Shown here: positions 11,500 to 24,074 of the stretch, piece by piece | How positions within the stretch are numbered: the stretch's first letter is position 1 | How the letters are laid out: each line of letters opens with the position of its first letter | DNA from: Thermothelomyces thermophilus ATCC 42464 | Lineage: Eukaryota; Ascomycota; Sordariomycetes; Sordariales; Chaetomiaceae | Direction of reading: 5' to 3' | DNA: 64,000 nucleotides | NCBI RefSeq assembly: GCF_000226095.1 | Contig: NC_016475.1 | Span: 3,286,001 to 3,350,000 of the forward strand | Made by a program: the position numbers and the translations under genes | The notes under the pieces: generated by a model | Database searches by the model: none | Told to the model about the DNA's origin: nothing | What the model saw: the letters and a program-made list of their open reading frames with translations, nothing else

Positions 11500-12770
11500 A
11501 GGAACTAAGGGGTCTTATTATATAACTAGTCGACCTTATATTAAGCCCTAAATAGGATAAGGCATAGGACCTTACTAATAGGCTCTTATAGGGCCTTATA
11601 ACTACTATTATAGGCCTAGTTCTAAACCTATAGGAACTTATAGCTAAGGAAGTTAAAAAGGGCCTTAAAGAAGCCTTCAAGGCTACCCCTTACCCTACCT
11701 AGGTATAGGTAGTTATAGGCTCGTAATAGGGGGTAATAGGCCCCTAAGGAGGCTTACTGTCGGCCAAGGCAGTGCCGTTACAGGCCTTGTAGGAGGTTAC
11801 GATATAGAATATAAGCCTATAGGAGGACCTTAAAGCTCGAACCCTAGCTAAGATAGTCTAAGTAGTTAATAGGGCTTCTAGCCGCTAGGGAGCCGTTATA
11901 GCTAGGAAGCTCCTAAGCAAGGATATAGTAGTAGTCTTTAAAGATAAGGCTACTAAGGATTAGTATTTAGTTAATAAGTGATAGGTAGCTATAGCCTTCG
12001 GAGAGGAGGCTAGGGAGGTCGGTAGGGCCTATATGGTCCTAGCTAAAGGAGTCCGGAAGGAGGAGCTATAGGGGGTTAGCGAACAAGACTTTAAAGGGGC
12101 CGTGGGCCTATACTTGATCGAAATAGTCAAGTTCCGGCTACTAAAGAGCTTATAGAGGAAGTGGGCTATAGTACTCCTAGGCCTATAGGACCTCGATAAG
12201 GCCCGGAAGGCCTATAATAAGGGTATAGTCTAGGATACCTAGGTACTAGACTATAAGCCCTACTAGGATATTCTAGAGCTAAGGTAATGTTATAGGTATT
12301 AGAGCTTTGGCTATACCTAGCGGTACTGCTAGTAGCTAGCCTATTATAGCTGTTATAGTGTAAAGGCCTATAGGGAGGGGGGGAAGGCTAGGGAGGCCTA
12401 GTGCCCTACCTATTCTAACTATTTCCCTTATAAGTATACGGCCTATAGGGGCCTCTATATAGCCTAGTATAGGGGCTGCCTGAAGAAAGTTAAGGCCTAG
12501 GAAAGGGCTAGAGAGGCCTACTAGTATAAACTCTAAACCTTCTAACTACTAGAGTAACTATACTAGAAGGTAGCCTTCGAGTTTGGTAACTAGCCGGAAG
12601 ATGACAACTACTATTAAACTAGGGCTAAACGCCCCTATAGGAGGCCTACCCTAGCCTAATAGGCAGCTAGGAACGCCTTATTCGACGCCCGACAGACCTA
12701 TATCTCCTTTCTATAGCCTAGAACCCCCTCCTTTTTATAACCAGCCAAGGGGGTAATAGTTATAGAGCTA
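11500..12770 (+). pseudogene. LINE1 ORF1 (Gag-like RNA-binding protein), RIP-inactivated
   Basis: Plus-strand relic with many TAG stops. Around 12285-12370 a zinc-knuckle-like cluster reads CYRY-SFGYT-RYC, with Tyr codons (TAT) where Cys (TGT) is expected, as RIP would produce. The region before it is charged and Lys/Glu/Ala-rich. ORF1 of Tad-clade LINEs binds the element RNA. Borders are approximate. The segment up to 12570 is also present in LINE2, where a deletion then begins. Confidence 0.65.
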
Positions 12771-12779
12771 ACTATTATA

Positions 12780-14102
12780 CAGTAGGGTCAGAAAAGTGTT
12801 TGCCCACTTTAACCCTAGTAAGCGACTTCCAAATCGGGTCAACCAACTACCTCCTCTTCAACTTCAACGACAGTTACACCGACTTTTCTATCTTCAACCT
12901 CCTCTTCAATACTGTAAGATGGCTCCCAGACCAAAGACTACTCGCAGGGAACTTACAGAAGCCTAGAGATCCCTAATTTACAGCCTCCATTTGGCCGGAT
13001 TGAAAGGAGGTACCATTGCAGCCCGTACCGGCTTGTCAAAACGGACCATCAACTACACCATCTCGAAAGTTAAACATAACCTTACCAATAGAGCCGACAA
13101 GCCATTCCAATCAAAGCCTAGATCTAGAAGACCATCTAAGTTAGACAATCGAGCTATCCGGCATCTTCTACGATATATAATAATCTACCGAATAGATACC
13201 CTTAAATCACTTACAACGCCTTCCAAATCCGGCCAGTAGATCAGCAACTTTACTGTTCGAGCTATCCTCAAGAAGTCTAGAAAAGGTCGTCACAAGGTAC
13301 GGAAAAAGCCGTACATTTCAGCCATCAATATGAAAAAACGGCTCCTCTTCGCCAAACAGAATAAATGGACTCCCTAGGCCCTGGTTTGCTGGTCAGATGA
13401 GGCCTACTTTGAAATTGGCCAGGAGAGCCGTACAGTCTACGTTACACGAAGCCCGTAAGAGGAATACTATCCTGATTGTCTGCTCCCTGCCTTTAAGAGT
13501 AGCCGAACCAAAGTTAGCGTTTGGGGCTGTTTTTGTAGGCCATATAAGGGACCTCTTGTCATCCTGCCCTAGGGTACCCGGTTGAACCGACTCGAATATA
13601 CCGACCAGATCTTTATACCACACTTCCTTCCTTTTTATAACAAGATGAGGTCAATGTACGGCTCTAGGGTATAATTACAAGAGGATGGGGCAATATATCA
13701 CCACGGGGGGTTTGTTCAACTGTTGAAGAGGGCTGCCGAGGTTCGGCTACTCCAGTGGCCACCACAGAGCCTAGACCTCAGTCCAATTGAAAATATCTAG
13801 CACTGGATGAAGGTAAAAATCTCTGAAAGGCGGCATCGGATTAAGACGGTGGCTCAGATGGCTACAGCACTGTAGGAAGTCTGAAGCTAAATACCTGTTG
13901 AATTCCTGGTCAATTTGACTATAGGTATGGGGAAAAGAATGGATCTTTTGGCTTAATTACAAGGTAGCCTAATCAAGTACTGAAATAGCCGTAGTTGTAA
14001 TATTAATTTGGTAGCAGTTTGGCCCTGTTTTGTGTGTTCTATATGTCTTTGAAGTTAGAGGGTGGAAAAAGTGGGTAGGCAAACACTTTTCTAACCCCAT
14101 TA
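12780..14102 (+). mobile_element. Tc1/mariner DNA transposon inside LINE1
   Basis: About 1.32 kb with terminal inverted repeats: left cagtagggtcagaaaagtg (12780 on), right end reading inward taatggggttagaaaagtg (14102 leftward); the four mismatches are all transitions. Flanked by TA dinucleotides (12778-12779, 14103-14104). It inserted between LINE1 ORF1 and the endonuclease of ORF2. It is visibly richer in CA/TG than the LINE around it and holds one continuous transposase frame broken only by point-mutation stops. Confidence 0.9.
12919..13956 (+). pseudogene. Tc1/mariner transposase, DD34E, point-mutated
   Basis: A single frame of 345 codons from ATG 12919 to TAA 13954-13956 with no indel but about nine internal stops (TAG, TAA, TGA). 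N-terminal helix-turn-helix: GGTIAARTGLSKRTINYTI. Catalytic residues visible: first Asp in CWSDEAYFE, second in LQEDGAIYHH, and the Glu in SLDLSPIEN, with exactly 34 residues between second Asp and Glu, giving the DD34E signature of Tc1-like enzymes. It would cut and paste the element at TA sites. Every stop is one transition away from Gln, Trp or Arg, as expected of one light round of RIP. Confidence 0.88.
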
Positions 14103-14104
14103 TA

Positions 14105-17100
14105 CCTTTAGCCTCTACTCTAGCTACCTTAAATGTAAATTAAGATCCTTTAGTAGAATACCTAAGGTAATAAATAGGCCCTTAAGGTCTTATTAGAGGA
14201 GGCTAAATATAATCTACTAGCTATCTAAGAACTATAGATTAACCGGTTTATAAGGTTAATATACTACCCCTAGGCTTCGAAATACTACCTAGTTTATAAG
14301 CCTAAGGGTAAGGCAGTTATTCTAGTAGCTAGACGCTTCCTAGTTAGTTAGTAGGACTATTTAGTAGAGGAGAACTAGTATAGGGTAACCTTTCCGGCCC
14401 TAGGAGAAAGGAGGTTCGAGCTCTAGTTAGTCTATAATAATAAGGGGGAGTAGGCCCTCTTATAGGACCTATTAGCCCTACCTTAGCCAACCTACCCCCT
14501 AGTTCTTATAGGTAACTTCAACCTCTACTACCCGGTCTGGGACCTGTTTAATAGGCTTAGCCTAAGGGCTAGAGACCTCCTTAGCTTCATAGACCAATAG
14601 GACCTTGACCTATATACGCCCTATAGCTAGGTCACTAGGGCCCCCTAAGGGGACTAATATAGCCGGCCTTTTACAATAGACCCATTCTAGGCCTTAGCTA
14701 GGCTAGAAGCGACCTATAGGGATATTACAGAATATAAGAAATCCGACTACTACCTATAGGCCCTAAACGTCTCCCTCTAAGGGACTAATAGGCCTATACC
14801 GGCTAGTAGAGGGTAGGACTAGAAGAGCCTAGACAAGGAGGTTATACGGGCCAAGGCGGCCTACCTCCTACTCTAGCTTAGTAGGTAGGTATCGGCCCTA
14901 GCCGGGCCTGTCTTCCAGGGCCCGGAGAAGCTTCTATAGGCCTTCGATAGGCTTATAGAGGCCCTTAAGAAAATAGCTATAGTCTCGGCTCTAGCAAAGA
15001 AGGCTAGTACAGGTAGTAAACAAGCTTGATAGTAGACGAAGGAGGTTCGAGAGGCCTAGAAGAGGGCTAAGGAGGTAGAGAGGGCCTATAGGGGCACCCT
15101 AAACCCCTATATACAAGAGGTACTTCGGCAGGCCCTATAGGACCAGGCTAAGACTATTATAGCTATAAAGATTAAGAGCTAGAGAGCCACGTTACAGGAG
15201 GTAACTAACTAGCTAGACCTACTATAAAGGCTAGAGTAGTAGGCAAGGCTATAAAGCCACCTACCGGTCGACCCTCTAAAGCTCCCGGCCTTTAAAGGAA
15301 GGCTTATAACCTACTAATAGAAGGCTAGGGCCTTGGCCGATAAGTTCTTTCCGAACCTAAAAGCAGACCTATCGGATATTAATAACCCGGAACTAAACGA
15401 CCATTAGGAGCCGAAGTTCGAGATAGGCTATAAAGTCATAGTAGGCAAAGTTAGGGTAGTACTAGCTAGAGCGGCCCTATAGAAGGCCCTAGGGGAGGAC
15501 CTCCTCTCTATAGGCCTACTAAAGGCCTATAGGCAGCCGCTCTACCGGATACTAGCTAAACTAGCCTTAGAGAGCCTATAGCTCGGCTATTTCCCGGCCT
15601 AGTTTAAAAGGGCTAAGATAGTAGTTCTCTATAAGCCTAGTAAACCCCTATAGGCCTACTTTACCCTAGGTAGCTATAGGCCTATAGCACTCTTACTAAT
15701 AGTAGGTAAGGTGCTAGAGGCTATAGTTACCTAGAAGGTAACGGCTACTATAGAGGCCTATAGGCTTCTCCTAGCCGAGCAGATAGGTAACCGGGAATAT
15801 AGGTCTACGGAACTAGCCATTTGGCTTATTACGGCTCAGGTTTAGGAGGCTTAGAGATATAAGGTAGCTACCTCCCTCTTATAACTTGATATCTTAGGGG
15901 CTTTCGACACTGTTAATTATACCTAGCTACTAGCCACTTTATAGAGCTAGGGCTTCCTAAAGTGGTTAGTGGTCTAGGTCAGGGAGTAGCTATAGGACAG
16001 GGTAGCTATCCTTTACTTCGATAGCTAGGAAACAGAGGATATAGCGGTAAGGGCCAGGGTCCTATAGGGGTTACCCCTCTCCCCTATACTATTTATCCTC
16101 TATATAGCCTCCCTTTACTAGGCCATTTGCCAGGCCAGCCCTATAGTCAGTTTAATAGGCTTCGCTAACAATACTAACCTTCTAGCCTTCGGGAGGGCCG
16201 AGGAGGCTTATAACGGTTAGCTATAGAGGGCCTAGAAGGCCTGCCTTTAGTAGGCAAAGACCTAGGGTATAGCTTTTACCCTAGAAAAGTACGAGCTTAT
16301 CTACTTTAACAGGGGCCGGAAACAGTGGTCGCGACCGCTAGAGCTCTTACGGCCTAGAGGGGGTACTACCACTATAGCCCCGTCAAAGTCGGCTAGATTC
16401 CTTAGGGTCTAGCTAGACTAGAGGCTATAGTAGGGCCCCTACTACGTAAAGGTAGCTAAGAAGCTAGAAACCTAGGAGTTTACCCTAACTAGGCTTGCTA
16501 CGAAGACCTAGGGCCCTGGCCTCCTATAGGCCTGTAAGGTCTATACCAAGTATATCTATAGTGCCCTAGCTTATAGGGCCTCGAACTTCTATAAGCCTAC
16601 CAAGCCAGGGGGTAAGCCGGAAGGCCCTACCAAGGAACTATTAAAGGCCTAATACAGGGCCCTTCAAGTAGTCACCAGGGCCTATAAGGCTACCCCTATC
16701 CAGTGCCTCGAAACAGAAGCCTAGATACCGCCCCTCGACCTCTATCTCAATAAAAGGCTAGCTAACTTCGAAGCCAAACTCGACTAGCCGCTCCTATAGA
16801 CTAGGGTAGGCCTAGGGGCCTCCCGGGTCCTTATAAGGGCTCTTATCTAGCAGGCCTATAATAGGCTAAACCAGAGGTTCCGGAAGAGAAGGGCTAGGGC
16901 AAGGGGCTAGGAGCCGAGGCCTATAGCCCTCGAGGTAGCAAGGTCGACAGTCTGGTAGTAGGTTTAGGAAGGCTATAGGGGGGGTCAACCCCCCCTTTAG
17001 ACCCTATAAAGAAGGCTATAGGCTACGGAACTAGCCGTAGTAGCTAGCTAGAGCAACCGCTAGAGGGCCGACTAAGCTAGTAAGAGGATATAGCGTATGT

Positions 17101-17560
17101 CGGACAAGGACCCCCCCTGCCTGGTTTTTACAGGAGAGGGCCTACAAAGGCACCAAGGCCTAACAAAGGCCTAGAGCTCCCTACTAGTATAGGCCTATAT
17201 AGGGGCTATTAGCCTCCGCGACTTCCTATTTAGGGCCTAAGTCCCGGGGGTTAGCACCCCTTACTATACTTATGGCTAGGGGAGGGAGACTGTCGAGCAC
17301 CTAGTTATTTGGTGCCCGAACCTACCAAGAAGCCGAACGTAGGAATCCTAGGAAATACGGTCGTAAAGGGACCTAGACCTCGTTTTATAGGGCATAGGGG
17401 CCTGTAACTATCGTTTAGCAAGGAGGGTTCTATAGTGGCTAATAGACCTAGGGAGGCTCCCGGAATACCGCCTTGTAAGAAGGCTAGACCGGGAGGGAAG
17501 GCCTCTTTAGGGCTATACTAGCTACTTCTCCTTTTCTTTATAGTGTATTAGTATTCTAGA
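14105..17560 (+). pseudogene. LINE1 ORF2 (endonuclease-reverse transcriptase), RIP-inactivated
   Basis: Order on the plus strand: AP-endonuclease-like part from about 14160 (VLLEEAKYNLLAI, YLVYKPKGKAVILVARRF, then LIGNFNLYYPVWDLFNR at about 14500, the family GDFNLHHP motif with Asp changed to Asn). Reverse transcriptase about 15600-16250 with LDILGAFDTVNYT, LPLSPILFILYIASLY and FANNTNLLAF, where the usual FADDT catalytic pair has become Asn-Asn. C-terminal part to about 17560 has a Cys/His cluster near 17270-17320 (YYTYGWGRETVEHLVIWCPN), typical of Tad-clade ORF2. Too many stops to make any protein. Confidence 0.8.
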
Positions 17561-17702
17561 TTAGGCGTTGAAGGAGGGACAGAGGTTTTTATCTAGCCTA
17601 TTAGGCATGGTTTCCTTTGTATATAACTAGAGAGGCTCTGGTATACTTATTAGTATAGTGGTGTAGGACTAATAATAATAATAATAATATATATTATCTT
17701 AT

Positions 17703-20700
17703 TAGTTCTAAAGTGATACTTCTTATTATAGGCTAAGCTTAGGATCTATTATACGAGGCTCGATAGTATATATAGTATATATATACTATCTAGATAAATA
17801 TAGTAAAGGAGCTCGTTAATTAGGATAAATGGTAGCCTATAGTGTAAGAAAATAGCAATACCCTTATCGTTAATAGTCCTATCTACGCGTTTATTTTTGA
17901 TAAGATCCTTAATAATAGGGGCATACTTAATATCAGCCTCATAGCCATTAACGAACTTTGCCTTGAGTTTAGAATCTATCCGTGCCTTAGTGAAAGCGAA
18001 CTAAATGTCGTTAAGTATAGCTAATCCTTCTAGTCGTTTAGAAGGTTTGGGGTCTCCTAAGGCGCTTAATCTGCTTAATATATCTAATACGAAGTTAAGT
18101 CTTCTAGGAAGATGATAGACCTTAAGGTTATATTATAACAAGTAGATAGACACGTTAATTAGGTAACAATTGGCATGGTCGGTAGAACTTGTATCTAGGT
18201 TAGTTTGTTCTATAATACTATATATAGTAGTATGGTTAGTTAGGACGATAACTAGTATACGTGCCAAATAGACTATTATATATAGTTTGTAAATTGCCTA
18301 GACCAGACAAGTAACTTCCTATTTAAAGGGTCTATATCATATCTTAGCCTTTGTTAATAGGCGGCTTAAAAATATTACTAGTAGCACTTAGTTAGCTAGG
18401 ATAGGGTTACCTAGGCGCTAGTCGTATCCGTCACAAGTATAGAAGATTATAATACCAAATCCGCGTTCTAAATAGCTATCGAGTTAAATATATAGCTGCT
18501 TATTAGGATTAAAGTGGTAGAGGATAGTCGGGTTCTTATAATATATAGCCTCTTATAGGGCTATAAAGGACGTTTCTTCCTGCTTGGTTAGCTCGAAGGA
18601 AGTATAGCTATAGTAGCCTATCTTCTAAGTATAGTTACTAACTTCTAGTTCACTAGACTTATAGCTATATATAAGTAAGTCAGTCTTACGTTTCTAGAGC
18701 GGCTTGGCGATCTTCGTATAGTATAGAATCAAGTATCGAAGGAAACTAGTAGCGCCTAAGTACTATTCTAGCGCTTTTAACGTATGTAGAAAAGATAACT
18801 ACTTAAACGCTTTAATACACTAATCTATATTGGTAAGGCCAAGACTATCTATATAAAAGCTAAGTAGTTCCATATTCAGGTAGCCAATATATAACTTGGT
18901 AGGCAAGATAGCGATATTCTTCTTGCGAAATAGGTTAAAAATAGTCTTTAAATGCTATATATAATCCTTAGCTATATCTAAGAAAATGACAATATCATTA
19001 ATAAACGCGTAATAGTAGGAGGAATATAGTCGTAACAGCTGATCTATAAACCGTTATATATATATAGGCGAATTATAGTAACCTATAAGCATTATAATTA
19101 GCTATTCTAGACCGCGAAGGCTAATTAGCGTAAATCTATCTTAATATAAAGGATATACACTAAATTGATAGAAGAATAATATAGCGTCAATTGCCATAAT
19201 AAACTTCTTTCTTTATAGAGCTACGATAATCTTAGACTATAGTAGCAATAGGTAGTTATTGGAAACTATAACCTTGTTTAGACTATATAGATCGATGACA
19301 ATACGGCCCTTTACGACGACTTTTATAAGTATACTAGATTACAAAAATAAGATAGGCAAAAGGAGTAGCGTCCTTTGCAAATCGTAATTTGCCCTATTAA
19401 TAGAGGGCGTTAAAGGTTTTATCTAGGACTTCCCTATCCCTCTGGCTTAACAGATATATACGGGAGCGTACTTTCTGGTGTTACTAGCCTTCTACAAGTG
19501 GCACTTTTATATATTCGTTTTACGATATATTAATCAGACTAGCGTCGTTCTAGAGTTATAGGAATCTGTTAACCAAGTTAGCAAACTTTTTGGCTAGTTT
19601 TACGTCGCCTATATATATATAGATGCCGTTATTAGTGATAATCTCGGGCAGGGACCCTGATATCTTTAATCCTAGGGTAGAATGCTTCTTAGGTACGTAT
19701 AGCTTACGTTCCGTTTTGCTAGGAACTTCGTTAGCTCCTAGGATTGCTTCTAGTGAAATATTCTATAGTAGAAAAGGTTAAGATTGCTAGGTAAGTTAGA
19801 AGACGAAGTCGCTAATAGGTATATCTAAATTGGTATCGTTAACGACGTTTACGTCGCTAGTAGCTATAAATAAGGCTATAGCTATAGGTAGCTTTATAGA
19901 GACATAACTACCTTCGAGGATTACGTTCGAATAGCGGTTTAAATTAAAGAAAGCGTTAACCGGTATAACGTCGTATTAATTGGCGATTACTATTATGGGG
20001 TTAACGTTATTTGCTACTATAGGTGTAGCCATTGTTAAAGTGGTAGTTATAATCACTACTATATAGAAAGCGGTATTCTATAAATAGGCAAGTTAGCTAC
20101 TATCTTCTATTTCTTTGATCCTTTTAATAGGGTGCCTCTTTGGAATATATAGCGTTCCCTATATAGTATTTTCGATAGGTATAACCTTTAAGGTCTTTAT
20201 ATCTATAACGAAGTTATAGACGGCTATATAAGCCGAGTTAAATATAAAGGTAAGACCTATCGGGAGAGGCTTATACTTAATAGGCACTATTGTCCGTTAG
20301 TTAGGTAGAAGAGTGATTTCGCGAGTAGTTTTGACCTTCTATATATAGGGTATGGAGTATATATATATAGAGAAAGGAAAACGGAAATTAAATAGCTATA
20401 ATTTGACTTCCTTATATTAGTAGTTAATATTCGCGTTATACAAATCTAGGAATTCGTTTCTTATTAAAAGATTTGGTGCTAAAGAGTTGATAACCTACGC
20501 TATATAGGTAAACTTAGCTAGGGTAGGATTGCCGTTTTCTATACCTAGTAAATGGATATTAAAGGACGCCTATTCGTTAAGGTTTAATATAGCGTTTCTT
20601 ATACCCTTGACTTTGCCTTTATATCGTTCAATTTAGTAGTTTAATTACTATAGGAATATATAGTCGATTAGGGAGCAGCTAGCGCTAGGATCTAGGTATA

Positions 20701-23587
20701 TTTCTATAGCTTCGCGATCTATAGGTTTATAGTATACCTTAACACGTAGATAAGTATATCCTAATAGTAAACCATAGCAGTTAGGCGTATATCTAGGAGG
20801 TATATCCCTAACCTAGTATACTTTTACTATAGTGTCTATTAATAATATAATAGGTAGTACATCTATAGCTTAGTATACGTTTTCTAGTAGCAAAGTAGGT
20901 AGATCTAACTAGTAGATTAAAGTAAAAAGATCTACTAGGTAGTAAACGCTACTAGATTTTATATCCTTATAAGATTTTAAGTGCCAGAAGAGAACGTTTC
21001 ACGATTCTGGAGTAGTATTATGAAAACTATAGGTATAGTAAGCTAAATCTATAAGATTAGCTTTATAGTTATAGATAGAAGGAAAAGAACTAGTTCTATA
21101 GTATTACTTTATATAGGTATATAGTTTAACTTATAAGTTAAAGGACTTATAGCATTTATAGTAAGTAAGCTATAAGTCTAAAATAATATATACGATATTA
21201 GTGTCACTACCCAAAGATTTAGATCTAGATTTAGAAGCGCTTTTAGCTAACTATACGTTAGATTGATCTGGCTTAGAGCCATTACTAGCTTCTTTAGTAA
21301 AGTAGGCGCGGTCGCGATATTCCTTTCGCTAGCGGTTATCCTTACCAAATCTGACCTACTTTTGGCCACGATTACCTTGCTTATGGCGATCCTAATCGTA
21401 GCGATCCTAGTTATGGCGATCCTGGTCACGGTTATAGTCAAATCCGCAATCGCGATCAAACCGGCGATTACGGTCAAATCCGCGGTTACGCTAGTTATAT
21501 TTAGGAGACTTGTCATATCTATAGCTAAATTGTCGAGGTCAATTAGCGTTATAGTATATAGGCTTATACGAGCCCTTATCTTTAGCCCTAGGAGACTCTA
21601 ATTTGCTATCTATAGATAACCTTTTCTATAGATATAGGTAGTGGTCAAGAGCGGCCGCTAGAACGATAGATCGAGATTGCTTAATATACTATATATACGT
21701 GCTAAGTAAGGAGTATTGCTAGGGAGGATCTAAATACTACTTAACGTAAAGGTCTATAACTAATTAGACTTAAACTATAACTCCTTACTAGTTATCGTTA
21801 CGTTCGTTAAGTATATATATTAAATATACCTAACGAAGTATCTTCTAAACGAAGAAACTAAATACCTGCTTGTCCTTTGTAATATCCTTTAAATATAGGT
21901 AGGCTTTATTAAACTTATAAGTAATAATTATAGTATTAGGTATAAAGCATTCCTATAGTTAATTTATAATGGCTTAAAGACCTAGTTTATATAATTATCT
22001 ATATATAGAGCTATTTAACTTATTAGTCTACTAAATGATAGCTAGACTGCTAAGAAGAGTTTAGAAGAAGGATAGAATCTATATCTTAACGCTACTATAA
22101 GGGTCGCTTTCTAGGAAGGTTTTAATATAGTTAACGAAGTAGTAGATATTAGTAAATACTAGATTCTTATTATCATTAATAATGCCTAAGGAATATAAGT
22201 TACAGAAAGAAAGATCAAACTAGCTAATATTGTCCCTCTTAATCTTAAAGTCTAAACGGCTCTATATACTTATAATAGTATTATATATAGACTTACATCC
22301 ATAACGTCTATTATTACTATTACTATTATTACTATTACCATTATTACTATTACTATTACTAGGGTATAGAGCGCTATAATAGCGTCTTAGATTCTAGTTA
22401 TCTAAAGGTTAGTAATAGTTAGATAGCTTGTCGTTACTATCATTAGAGCTTAAGGAACTAGGTTCTCTACCTTTACTATCGCTAGTTATAAAGTATAGGA
22501 CTTTATATAAAGACTATATATATTTAGGGTGGCTAAGATTATAATAATAGCTAATACTAACGCTCTTAGAAGGTATAGAAAAGGTACTACTATTATATTA
22601 TATATCTTTTATAAGATCATTAACTTACTATACTTCTTCTATAATAGTACTACGTCTAGTAAGGTCAAAGGAAGATCGCTAATAATTAGGCAGTTAATTA
22701 TTAATCTCGTTATCTATACTATATATTATATTAACTAATTCCTTTATTTAAGATATTACTCGGCCAAGTATATTACTATACTAATTTATATAGATTTCTA
22801 GCCCTTTGATATAATTAACTAATAGTACCGTCATTTCTTCTGTATATTTCTCTAGGCACTAGGAAATTTAATCTTTAGCTTCTTATAGGTAGTTTACAAA
22901 GTTACAGTCTATTCTAATAAGACTCTTTTCAAATGTCTAGGACAGCTTATAGATGGCTCCTTTAGTCTTATTAGAAATACTATCGGTTCGTTCCTTTAGC
23001 TAATTAAACCAAAGATCTATCTTACCATTTAACTAAACTAACGTTTCCTTATTAGCATTAAACTTGTCAGGTTTAACTTACTATAGCTTATATTCGTTAG
23101 TAAATTTAAGTGATAACTCTAGTTCCTACTAGGGATCTTCTTAAGGCTAGTTATTAAGATCATATTCTAATGGTTATACCTATAGTATATAAGATATCTT
23201 ATTATACCTCCTTAGAACGCTTGTAATATAGTTAGATAATTCTCTAATATTTAGTTTTTTAGTAGGAGTATTTAAAGAATAGGAAGCTTAAGGAGGATCT
23301 TCTATAGGAAAAGATCCTAGGGTTAATATAAGATTTGCCTAGCTACTAGTTACTAAGTCGCCAAGGTCAAACAAAGATAAGGTTAATAGATAAGAGAAAG
23401 ATAGATAATTGCCCTAGTTACTAAGTCGCTAGGAATAGAGATTTTATAGTAATTATAATAGAATTGCCTAGTTCGGTTACTAAGTCGCTAAAATAGAGCA
23501 TAACTATTATAAAAGTAATACTAGATTAATCGTCAAAGCAATATAAATCTAGTTTTAATAGTTAAAAGTAAAGTTTCTACTACTATT
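17703..23587 (-). pseudogene. G1 Gag-protease-RT-RNase H and integrase start, RIP-inactivated
   Basis: Read on the minus strand from about 23300 to 17703. About 21600-21380: basic R/D-rich Gag segment. About 21175-21110: C2H2-finger-like YKCYKSFNL...YTYIK-YY. About 20690-20640: protease-like CSLIDYIFL. About 19300-18900: RT, with KGRIVIDLYSLNKVIV, FIMAIDAILFFYQF and FINDIVIFLDIA (active-site IDD read as IND). About 18850-18650: ALE-YLGATSFLRYLI and KPL-KRKTDLL, the RT connection common to this fungal Gypsy group. RNase H follows; the integrase N-terminus lies near 17900-17703 and stops at LINE1. Long AT tracts at 22280-22360 encode Asn/Ser runs. Many stops, mostly TAG/TAA. Confidence 0.75.
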
Positions 23588-23589
23588 TA

Positions 23590-24008
23590 TGTCACGGAAA
23601 TATATATGCAGATGCCGCCTAAGCCACTGGCACAAATAGGCCAATCAAGTCGAAGGAACGAAAGGACCAATTATAGCATAGGAAGTATAGTGATCACTAC
23701 GCTCACCAGTGATCAGGGTGATCACCACCATACGATCACTTACGATCACCGTGATCAGGAATGATCACTAGGATTATATATATATATAGATAGTCACTCG
23801 TTATAGTAGACTCTAGGAGTTCGCTAGTAGTAATAATTACAATCACAGTACTTATACTAAGCATTGCTAATTACTATAAGAGATAACTCTAAGTGTTGTT
23901 ATAAACCCTTTAGCTTTACCAAATCCCTCAGACGACCTGCCTACTTGTCCCGCTTTACCTACCTCCGTCTAGACCCTTTTAGAAGAAGTCTGAGTTAGGT
24001 TCGTTATA
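23590..24008 (+). repeat. G2 5' LTR (U3 type A)
   Basis: Starts tgtcacgg and ends ttata (aca changed to ata). The U3 part at 23689-23770 holds seven GATCA cores, several within the palindrome gtgatcac. The R/U5 part from about 23790 (agtcactcgttatagtagac) is shared with all four family members. Confidence 0.92.
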
Positions 24009-24074
24009 CGTTGTTACCACTCCCTTTGTTCTGTTATGGTTTAGAACGGAGGTGACTTCGACCTCGATATCGAC

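Larger units (their letters stand above)
11142..17689 (+). mobile_element. LINE1: Tad-like non-LTR retrotransposon, near full length
   Basis: Bounded by an exact 13-bp target-site duplication, tatattatcttat, at 11129-11141 and 17690-17702. Ends in TAA repeats (17670-17689) rather than poly(A). The 5' region around 11175-11400 matches the 5' end of LINE2 (46098 leftward on the minus strand). Without the 1.3 kb mariner insertion it is about 5.2 kb. It carries an ORF1 with a CCHC-like knuckle and an ORF2 with endonuclease, RT and C-terminal region, all full of TAG/TAA stops. It inserted into the integrase-coding part of G1. Confidence 0.88.

Noticed and set aside
21247-21601. Overlapping hydrophobic frames with Ile/Thr/Val repeats on both strands
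   Set aside because: They are off-frame readings of the R/D-rich Gag repeat of G1.
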